In this document: positions 42,102 to 48,404 of the stretch, piece by piece | How the letters are laid out: the number at the start of each line of letters is the position of its first letter | Numbering within the stretch: position 1 is the stretch's first letter | Source of the DNA: Amycolatopsis nivea | GTDB taxonomy: Bacteria; Actinomycetota; Actinomycetes; Mycobacteriales; Pseudonocardiaceae | Reading direction: 5' to 3' | DNA: 64,000 nt | Assembly: GCF_004522235.1 (NCBI RefSeq) | Contig: NZ_SDLT01000002.1 | Location: forward strand, 328,025-392,024 | Position numbers and translations under genes: made by a program | The notes under the pieces: generated by a model | Databases searched by the model: none | Seen by the model: only the letters and a program-made list of their open reading frames with translations | What the model was told of the DNA's origin: nothing

Positions 42102-42134
42102 CGGACCCCGCCGCGGATTTCGCAGCGGGGTCCG
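42102..42134 (+). terminator. Terminator after the two-component operon
   Basis: Perfect 10-bp stem CGGACCCCGC (42102-42111) with GCGGGGTCCG (42125-42134), 13-base loop, no clear T-run. Confidence 0.6.
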
Positions 42135-42202
42135 CGCGTACGGGGGAAAGTTCAGGGTCGGCTCAGGGGCATCCCCCATCGCGCTCCACCCTGCGACACG
42201 AT

Positions 42203-42215
42203 TGAGTACTACTCA
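42203..42215. promoter_or_regulatory. Palindrome upstream of ABC exporter 1
   Basis: TGAGTA-C-TACTCA, perfect 13-bp dyad 95 bases before the ATPase start. A candidate binding site for the adjacent NarL-type response regulator. Confidence 0.45.
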
Positions 42216-42309
42216 GGTCGGGTAGCCGGTTCGATCCACAGGATGACGCGAAAACGGCCGCGCTGAGACAGGATGAATTCCGTTAGCACCGCCGTAGAGG
42301 GAGCAGGGG

Positions 42310-43245
42310 ATGATCGAGGCAACAGGTCTCACCAAGCGTTACGGGAGCACGCTCGCGGTGAACAACCTGTCGTTCAGCGTGGCAGCGGGGAAAGTCACCG
42401 GATTCCTCGGCCCGAACGGCGCCGGCAAGTCCACGACCATGCGCATGATCCTCGGCCTGGACAACCCGACCGCGGGCCAGGTCCGGATCGGCGGGAAGCT
42501 CTACCGCGAGCTGAAGGACCCGCTGCGCACGGTCGGTGCGCTGCTCGACGCGAAATGGGTGCACCCCAACCGCTCCGCGCGGGCCCACCTGCAGTGGATG
42601 GCCCGGTCCAACCGGATCCCGGCCTCGCGGGTGGAGGACGTGCTCGACACCGTCGGCCTCACCAGCGTCGCGGGCAAGCGGGCGGGCGGGTTCTCGCTCG
42701 GCATGTCGCAGCGGCTCGGCATCGCCGCCGCACTGCTCGGCGACCCGGAGGTGCTGCTGTTCGACGAGCCGGTGAACGGCCTCGACCCGGAGGGCATCCT
42801 CTGGATCCGCAAGTTCATGCAGCGCCTCGCCGCCGAGGGCCGGACCGTGTTCGTGTCGAGCCACCTGCTTTCGGAGATGGCGCTCACCGCGACCGACCTC
42901 GTGGTCATCGGCAAGGGTCAGCTGATCGCGCAGTCCACCACTGAGGAATTCGTGGCGCGGGCCGCGGAAAACACCGTGAAGGTGCGCTCGCCGCAGCGTC
43001 CGGCGCTGCGCCAGCAGCTGATCTCCGCCAGCGCACAGGTCACCGATTCCGGCGAAGCGCTCATTGTGTCCGGAATGGACAGTGCGAAGATCGGCGAGAT
43101 CGCCGCTTCGGCGAACCTCGTGCTGCACGAGCTGAGCCCGCAGACCGGCTCGCTCGAACAAGCCTTCATGCAGATCACCGGCGACTCCGTCGAGTACCAC
43201 ACCGGGCTCGAAGCTGAGGCGCAGCAGGCCGCGGCCATCCGCTGA
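42310..43245 (+). CDS. ABC-2 exporter 1, ATPase
   Basis: 311 residues. Walker A GPNGAGKST near residue 38, Q-loop region followed by AKWVHPNRSARAHLQW, signature FSLGMSQRL, Walker B VLLFDEPVNGLDP, H-loop SSHLLSEM; a C-terminal extension of about 90 residues after the NBD. DrrA/BcrA-type drug or lipid exporters look like this. It pairs with the permease 28 bases downstream. Very similar in build to the 44176 ATPase, so a duplication. Confidence 0.92.
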   Translation: MIEATGLTKRYGSTLAVNNLSFSVAAGKVTGFLGPNGAGKSTTMRMILGLDNPTAGQVRIGGKLYRELKDPLRTVGALLDAKWVHPNRSARAHLQWMARSNRIPASRVEDVLDTVGLTSVAGKRAGGFSLGMSQRLGIAAALLGDPEVLLFDEPVNGLDPEGILWIRKFMQRLAAEGRTVFVSSHLLSEMALTATDLVVIGKGQLIAQSTTEEFVARAAENTVKVRSPQRPALRQQLISASAQVTDSGEALIVSGMDSAKIGEIAASANLVLHELSPQTGSLEQAFMQITGDSVEYHTGLEAEAQQAAAIR

Positions 43246-43273
43246 CCACACTCTCGTTGGGAAGAGAAAACTC

Positions 43274-44020
43274 ATGACTTTGCTCGCGGTCGAACGCATC
43301 AAGCTCTTCACCACCCGGTCGCCGTGGTGGTGCGCCCTCATCGCCGTCGCGCTCACCGTCGGCTTCGCCGGCCTCATGGCCACCGCGTTGCCGAGCGGGG
43401 AAACGATCTCGGTCGCCAACACCCAGGCCGGGCACCAGTTCGGCATCGCGGTGATCATGGTGCTGGCGGCGCTGTCGGTCACCACCGAGTACCGCTTCGG
43501 CACGATCCGCACCACGTTCCAGGCGGTGCCGCACCGGGGTTCGGTGCTCGTCGCCAAGGCCACCGTCGTCGCGCTGCTGTCGCTCGTGATCGGCGAGATC
43601 GCCGCCTTCGGCGCGTGGGCGCTCGGCTACGCGATCCGCCCGTCGGACTCGGTGGCGCTGCACACCTCCGCGGACTGGATCAACGTCGCGGGAGTCGGCG
43701 TGGTGTTCGCCTTCGCCGCGGTCATCGCGGTCGCCGTCGGAACGCTGATCCGGCACAGCGCCGGCGCGCTCTCGCTGCTGCTGATCTACGTGCTGGCGGT
43801 GGAAAGCCTCGTGCAGCTGATCCCGACGATCGGCCCGAAGATCCACCAGTGGATGCCGTTCAACGTCGCGGAGCGCTTCCTCGGCGGTTCGGCTTCCTCG
43901 CGCGGACCGGGCATGCCGGACGCGGTCCTGTCGCAGTGGGGCTCGCTGGCCTACTTCGCCGGGGTGGCCGTGGTGCTGCTGGCCATCGCGATCGGCGTCG
44001 CGAAGAAGCGCGACGCGTAA
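43274..44020 (+). CDS. ABC-2 exporter 1, permease
   Basis: 248 residues, six hydrophobic helices, beginning TLLAVERIKLFTTRSPWWCALIAVALTVGFAG and ending VAVVLLAIAIGVAKKRDA. The VERIKLxTTRSPWW opening is shared with the 45081 permease (ERIKLFSTRAPWWCALIAV), confirming tandem duplication of the pair. ABC2_membrane type, no Walker motif. Confidence 0.9.
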   Translation: MTLLAVERIKLFTTRSPWWCALIAVALTVGFAGLMATALPSGETISVANTQAGHQFGIAVIMVLAALSVTTEYRFGTIRTTFQAVPHRGSVLVAKATVVALLSLVIGEIAAFGAWALGYAIRPSDSVALHTSADWINVAGVGVVFAFAAVIAVAVGTLIRHSAGALSLLLIYVLAVESLVQLIPTIGPKIHQWMPFNVAERFLGGSASSRGPGMPDAVLSQWGSLAYFAGVAVVLLAIAIGVAKKRDA

Positions 44021-44096
44021 AGACCCACAGGGGCGTTCGGGCGAGTCAGGCGGGGGCCGGCGGAGCCGAACAAGGGGAAAAAGGGAAAAGGGGAAC

Positions 44097-44135
44097 AAGA
44101 TCCGGGTCGCCATTCGGGGGGCGGCCCGGATCTTT
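44097..44135 (+). terminator. Hairpin between the two ABC exporters
   Basis: 15-bp stem AAGATCCGGGTCGCC (44097-44111) with GGCGGCCCGGATCTT (44120-44134; one G:U) and an 8-base loop, then TCCGTTT. It would terminate or attenuate read-through from exporter 1 into exporter 2. Confidence 0.7.
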
Positions 44136-44175
44136 CCGTTTCGGTAGAGTTCGGTGCCACGAGAAGGGGGACGGC

Positions 44176-45084
44176 GTGCTCGAAGCGACTGGACTCACCA
44201 AGTCCTACGGCGACACCGTCGCGGTGCGGGACCTGACATTCACCGCGGAGGCCGGTCGCGTCACCGGATTCCTCGGTCCGAACGGGGCAGGCAAATCCAC
44301 CACGATGCGGCTGTTGCTCGGGCTCGACGCGCCCACCGCGGGCACCGCGCACATCGAAGGCAAGCCGTACCGGCAGCTGTCCGATCCGCTGCGGACGGTC
44401 GGCGCGCTGCTCGACGCGACATGGCGGCATCCGGGCCGCTCCGCCCGGCAGCACCTGCGCTTCCTGGCCGCGACGAACGGGCTGCCGGACCGGCGTGCCG
44501 ACGAGGTGCTGGAGCTTGTCGGGCTGTCCGCGGTGGCACGCAAACGCGCGGGCACCTTCTCGCTCGGCATGCTGCAACGGCTCGGCATCGCGAGCGCACT
44601 GCTCGGCGACCCGCGGGTGCTGCTGTTCGACGAACCGGTCAACGGCCTCGACCCGGAAGGCGTGCACTGGGTCCGCCAGTTGCTGCACGGGCTCGCCGCG
44701 GAAGGCCGCACGGTGTTCGTGTCGAGCCATCTGCTGCCGGAAATGGAGCAGACCGCGCAGGATCTCGTGGTGATCGGCCGCGGCCAGCTGATCTATCAGG
44801 GCACGATGGCCGATTTCGTGGAGCGCGCCGGATCGCGCGGGGTCCGGGTGCGCACGCCGCACGCCGACGCGCTGCGCACCGCGCTCACCGAAGCGCGCGC
44901 GGTTTTCACCGAGGATTCCGGTGCGTTCCTGGTGTCCGAAATGGACAGTGACGCGATCGGCGAACTCGCTTTCGCCGCGCGCGCCACGCTGCACGAGCTG
45001 AGCCCGCTGGCCGGTTCGCTCGAGCACGCCTACCTCGAATTGACCGGCCAGGCGGCCGAATTCACCAGTGGAGGTGCGCGGTGA
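44176..45084 (+). CDS. ABC-2 exporter 2, ATPase
   Basis: 302 residues from GTG 44176 with GAGAAGGGGG at 44161-44170. Walker A GPNGAGKST, signature FSLGMLQRL, Walker B VLLFDEPVNGLDP, H-loop SSHLLPEM and a C-terminal extension of about 85 residues. Near-identical layout to the 42310 ATPase (about the same block order throughout), but in a separate unit with its own ribosome-binding site. Overlaps the following permease by GTGA. Confidence 0.92.
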   Translation: MLEATGLTKSYGDTVAVRDLTFTAEAGRVTGFLGPNGAGKSTTMRLLLGLDAPTAGTAHIEGKPYRQLSDPLRTVGALLDATWRHPGRSARQHLRFLAATNGLPDRRADEVLELVGLSAVARKRAGTFSLGMLQRLGIASALLGDPRVLLFDEPVNGLDPEGVHWVRQLLHGLAAEGRTVFVSSHLLPEMEQTAQDLVVIGRGQLIYQGTMADFVERAGSRGVRVRTPHADALRTALTEARAVFTEDSGAFLVSEMDSDAIGELAFAARATLHELSPLAGSLEHAYLELTGQAAEFTSGGAR

Positions 45085-45824
45085 ATGTGCTGCGGGCGGA
45101 ACGGATCAAGCTTTTCAGCACCCGCGCGCCGTGGTGGTGCGCGCTCATCGCGGTGGCCGCGCCGATCGCGTTCACCGCGTTGTTCCTCGGGCTTTCCGGG
45201 GCCGAAATCACCGCGGACGTGAGCAATACCCAGCTCGCCACGAGCACCGGCCGCACGGTCGCGCTAGTGCTCGCGGTGCTCGCCGCGACGGCCGACTTCA
45301 ACTGGGGCACGCTGCGGCTCACCTTCCAGGCGGTGCCGACGCGGACGCCCGCGCTGCTCGCCAAGGGCGCCGTGGCGTTCGCGACGTGCGCGGCACTGGG
45401 CCTGCTCGCCGGCGTCGGCTCGTGGGGCATGGCGCATCTCGTGCGCCCGGACGCCGACCTCAGCCTGCACTCCGGAGCGGACTGGCGCATCGTGTTCGGC
45501 CAGATCCTGACCTTCGCGCTCACCGGACTGCTCGGCGTCGGCGTCGGACTGCTGCTGCGCAGTTCCGCGCTGGCCCTGGCGATCGTGCTGGTGTGGACCC
45601 AGCTGGTCGAGGGCCTGGTGCTGCTGATCCCCAAGATCGGCAGCGATCTTTACCAGTGGATGCCGTTCTACGCGGCCTCGCAGTTCGCCGGTGGCGATTT
45701 CACCAGGACGACGCTGAAACTGTCGCCGCCTTTCGGACCGTGGGGTTATCTCGCGTATTTCGCGGCGATCAGCGTGGTGTTGTTCGCCGCGGGCGTGGCC
45801 ACCGCGAATCGGCGCGACGCCTGA
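45081..45824 (+). CDS. ABC-2 exporter 2, permease
   Basis: 247 residues, about six membrane helices. Opens NVLRAERIKLFSTRAPWWCALIAVAAPIAFTALFLGLSG, ends VVLFAAGVATANRRDA, similar to the 43274 permease. Translationally coupled to the ATPase. Together with exporter 1 and the kinase-regulator pair it forms a sensor-exporter cluster. Confidence 0.9.
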   Translation: MNVLRAERIKLFSTRAPWWCALIAVAAPIAFTALFLGLSGAEITADVSNTQLATSTGRTVALVLAVLAATADFNWGTLRLTFQAVPTRTPALLAKGAVAFATCAALGLLAGVGSWGMAHLVRPDADLSLHSGADWRIVFGQILTFALTGLLGVGVGLLLRSSALALAIVLVWTQLVEGLVLLIPKIGSDLYQWMPFYAASQFAGGDFTRTTLKLSPPFGPWGYLAYFAAISVVLFAAGVATANRRDA

Positions 45825-45841
45825 CCTGCACGTGCACATTC

Positions 45842-45864
45842 CCGATTGCGCGGCAGGCAATCGG
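45842..45864 (+). terminator. Terminator after ABC exporter 2
   Basis: Stem CCGATTGC (45842-45849) with GCAATCGG (45857-45864), 7-base loop, followed by ATTAAATT. Confidence 0.7.
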
Positions 45865-45973
45865 ATTAAATTCACGTAAACCGGTGTGGCTTCTCTCACA
45901 GGGAGCGGACATACTGTCGGAAAGCCACGGATATTCACAGCAGAGCCCCGTCTCAGCTCTCCGGAGGTGAACC

Positions 45974-46324
45974 GTGACGGTGGACGTTGATCAGAATCTC
46001 GTTTCCCGCAACGCTGCGGTACCAACCCCTCGGCTCGAGCCGATGCTGGACCTCGAATGGTCCCAGGCGATCGAACTGCCTCGGTTCGCGCTGCCCGCGA
46101 CCCGGCCCGCCGAACTGCGCCAGGCGTGGGTGCACCGCGCACCCGAGGACGCGGTGCTCGGGCTGTACCGGCGGGCGAGTGGAGCCGACGACGCACTGCC
46201 CGCACCGTGGTGGCTGCGCGCGGTCGCGAGCGGACGGCTCGAGTCGCGCGAACTCGGCTTCCGCATCGAAGACCGGGTGGCGCAGCTGCTCGGCAAGCGG
46301 ATGGGCTGGGAGTTCGTCCCGTAG
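45974..46324 (+). CDS. Hypothetical protein, apparently truncated by an amber codon
   Basis: 116 residues from GTG 45974 behind a near-perfect GGAGGTGA (45962-45969). Starts TVDVDQNLVSRNAAVPTPRLEPMLDLEWSQ and runs to MGWEFVP, then TAG. The same frame continues open for 70 more codons to a TGA at 46535 with normal G/C third positions, so the gene seems to be split by one nonsense mutation (CAG to TAG is the simplest) or read through. No family recognised. A 5' leader of about 50 bases includes a GTGGCTT/AAGCCAC inverted repeat (45886-45892, 45922-45928). Confidence 0.7.
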   Translation: MTVDVDQNLVSRNAAVPTPRLEPMLDLEWSQAIELPRFALPATRPAELRQAWVHRAPEDAVLGLYRRASGADDALPAPWWLRAVASGRLESRELGFRIEDRVAQLLGKRMGWEFVP

Positions 46325-46537
46325 GCGGCCGACGGCGAATCCGGGTACTGGGAGTTCATGCCGTCCGAACGCGGCAAGTCCGGCCATTCCATCCCGACGA
46401 CCGTGCTGAACACGGACCGGCACGACGGCTGGATCGACGTTTTGCCTGCGCACTCTGCCCGCGCACCGGAGCCGGTCGCGGTCGCCGGACTAGCCGGACT
46501 GCGCTCCCGGCTCGGGGAGTTCGAAGCGGTCCGCTGA
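46325..46537 (+). pseudogene. In-frame continuation after the amber codon
   Basis: Reading on after TAG at 46322-46324 gives AADGESGYWEFMPSERGK, then 52 more residues ending EFEAVR and TGA at 46535-46537. Codon usage is typical of the window and the frame is uninterrupted. It would be the C-terminal 70 residues of a 187-residue protein. Likely the 3' part of a nonsense-inactivated or recoded gene. Confidence 0.55.
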
Positions 46538-46557
46538 CGCGCCCGTATGTTGTCCGG

Positions 46558-47265
46558 GTGGAAAACGAGGACCAGCCACGGCTGCGCAGCGTGGTCAGCT
46601 ACGTCAAACGCGGCGGGCGGATGACCGTCGGCCAGCAGCGAGCCTGGGAAGAACACTGGCCACGACTCGGCCGGACGGTGTCGGAACTGCCGCCCGGACC
46701 AGTCGACTTCACGGCATGGTTCGGCCGCGAAGCGCCGGTCATGCTGGAGATCGGTTCCGGCATGGGCGAGACGACGTCGCAACTGGCCGCCGCCGCGCCG
46801 GAGCTGAACTACGTGGCCGCCGAGGTGTACGACCCCGGGCTAGGGCAGCTGATGCTGCGCGCGGAGAAGCTCGGAGTGACGAACCTGCGGCTCATGCACG
46901 GTGACGCGGTGGTCCTGCTGACGTCGCATGTCGCGCCCGACACGCTGTCCGGCGTGCGGCTGTTCTTCCCGGACCCGTGGCCGAAGAAGCGCCACCACAA
47001 GCGGCGGATCGTGCAGCCGGAATTCGTAGCGCTGATCGCGTCCCGGCTGGCTCCGGGTGGGACGTTCCACATGGCGACGGACTGGGAGCACTACGCGGAG
47101 CAGATGCTGGAGGTTTGCTCGGCGGAGCCTGCGCTGCGGAACCGGTACGCGGATGAGCCTGGTGGATGGGCTCCCCGGCCGGAATGGCGGCCGGTGACGA
47201 AGTTCGAACAACGAGCGGACCGGGAGGGGCGGGTTTCGCACGATTTGATCTTTGAGAAGCGCTGA
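46558..47265 (+). CDS. trmB: tRNA (guanine-N7-)-methyltransferase
   Basis: 235 residues from GTG 46558. AdoMet site LEIGSGMGETTSQLA (about 61-75), AEVYDPGLGQLM, LMHGDAVVLL and the family signature LFFPDPWPKKRHHKRRIVQPEFV (about 138-160). It methylates N7 of G46 in tRNA variable loops. The stop is followed by the repeat-rich non-coding region. Confidence 0.97.
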   Translation: MENEDQPRLRSVVSYVKRGGRMTVGQQRAWEEHWPRLGRTVSELPPGPVDFTAWFGREAPVMLEIGSGMGETTSQLAAAAPELNYVAAEVYDPGLGQLMLRAEKLGVTNLRLMHGDAVVLLTSHVAPDTLSGVRLFFPDPWPKKRHHKRRIVQPEFVALIASRLAPGGTFHMATDWEHYAEQMLEVCSAEPALRNRYADEPGGWAPRPEWRPVTKFEQRADREGRVSHDLIFEKR

Positions 47266-47293
47266 TTCGTTGGGAGAGGGCTGGCGGCGGGTT

Positions 47294-47467
47294 GGTCTTT
47301 CGCCTGGGCGCTGCGCTGGGCTCGGGCTGGTCTTTCACCTGGGCGCGGGCGGGGCTCGAGCTGGTCTTTCAGCTGGGTGCCGGGATGGGCTCGGGTCGGT
47401 CCTTCACCTGGGTGCCGGGATGGGCTCGGGTCGGTCTTTCTGCTGGGCGCCGGCGAGGCTGGGCTAG
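47294..47467 (+). repeat. Tandem 35-bp repeats, five units
   Basis: Five imperfect copies starting at 47294, 47329, 47363, 47398 and 47433, each opening GGTCTTTC (GGTCCTTC in one) and continuing with a CTGGGYGC and GGGCTCGGG-like core. Period 34-35 bp, not a multiple of three, so this is not a peptide repeat. Starts about 30 bases after trmB. Confidence 0.8.
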
Positions 47468-47523
47468 GGCTGGCGAGTCTTGGCGGGGGCTGAGGCTGGC
47501 GGGGCTGGCCGGGTCCGAAGCGC

Positions 47524-47600
47524 CCCAATGCCACATTGGGTGCGTCGCATGCACCCAATGTGGCGTTCGTTGCGTTGAGCGCACCCAATGCGGCATTGGG
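47524..47600 (+). repeat. Second copy of the palindromic 3-unit element
   Basis: Units CCCAATGCCACATTGGG (47524-47540), degenerate CCCAATGTGGCGTTCGT (47554-47570) and CCCAATGCGGCATTGGG (47584-47600), with 13-bp linkers. Same 30-bp period, unit length and linkers as 2447-2523. Flanking bases CGCC and GGCG make the whole element roughly symmetric. Non-coding context. Confidence 0.85.
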
Positions 47601-47619
47601 GCGGACGGCGAGGCGAAGT

Positions 47620-48290
47620 TGGCCGCGCGGGCGGAGCTGGCGAACGTCGGCGATGTTGTGAAGCACCGCTAGACCGCAAAGCGGCGGAACGCGCGGAGTT
47701 GGTGAAGCGGCGAAACGGCCCGCGGCGGCGAAGCAGCGACGCACGCGACGCTGGCGAGCACCGGCTGTGGTGAAGCGCCCGAGATCGGCGAAGCAGCGAA
47801 CCGGGCCGCGCGGGCGAAGCAGCGCAGCAAGACCGGCGGACAAACGCCCGCGACGTCGCGAAGCGCCCGAGAACCGCGAAGCGGGCCGAGTTAGCGAAGC
47901 AGGCAGGGCTGGCAACGCCAACAACGTCGCGAAGCGCGCGAGGTTGGCGAAGCGGCGAAACGCGCCGAGTTGGTGAAGCGGCGAAGCGACCCCCGGCGGC
48001 GAAGCAGCGACGCACGCGACGCTGGCGAGCATCGGCTGTGCGGTGAAGCGCCCGAGATCGGCGAAGCAGCGAAGCAGGCCGCGCGGGCGAAGCAGCGGAG
48101 CAAGCGATGCTGGCAAACGCCCGCAGCATCACGAAGCACGCGAGGCTGGCGAAGCGGCGAAACGGCCCGCGGCGGCGAAGCAGCGACGCACGCGACGCTG
48201 GCGAACGTCGGCCGTGCGGTGAAGCGCCCAAGAATGGCGAAGCAGCGAAGTCATCTCGGCAGACGAAGCAAGCCGTAACCAGCCCACCGA
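47620..48290. repeat. GCGAAGC-rich dispersed repeat region
   Basis: By hand count 16 copies of GCGAAGC in about 670 bases, plus variants GTGAAGC, GCGAAAC and ACGAAGC. Longer diverged blocks recur: the segment CGGCGGCGAAGCAGCGACGC followed by ACGCGACGCTGGCGA is at about 47722, 47994 and 48170. Long open frames on both strands here are Ala/Arg/Ser-rich repeats with a 7-base driver (not a multiple of three), so they do not look like real proteins. No gene assigned in 47266-48404. Confidence 0.7.
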
Positions 48291-48310
48291 GCCAAGCAGC
48301 AGGAAAGCGA

Positions 48311-48354
48311 CGAAGGGCCGCCCCCGGGTTCCCATCCCCGGTGACGGCCCTTCG
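48311..48354. terminator. Terminator at the 3' end of the FtsX-type operon
   Basis: Stem CGAAGGGCCG (48311-48320) with CGGCCCTTCG (48345-48354), further inner G/C pairing, then TTTCC on the plus strand. It lies about 50 bases past the permease stop on the minus strand and bounds the repeat region. Confidence 0.75.
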
Positions 48355-48404
48355 TTTCCTTCACCCCCGGTGCCGCCCCTCCCCCGACGAGGGGCGGCGG
48401 CCAG

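Noticed and set aside
45840..45973. Riboswitch before the amber-interrupted gene
   Set aside because: Only a simple 7-bp inverted repeat with a 30-base loop; no conserved riboswitch core recognised.
47620..48290. CRISPR array or repeat-protein gene in the GCGAAGC region
   Set aside because: Repeats are irregularly spaced and diverged with no unique spacers and no cas genes; the long Ala/Arg/Ser-rich open frames are explained by GC bias and a 7-base driver.
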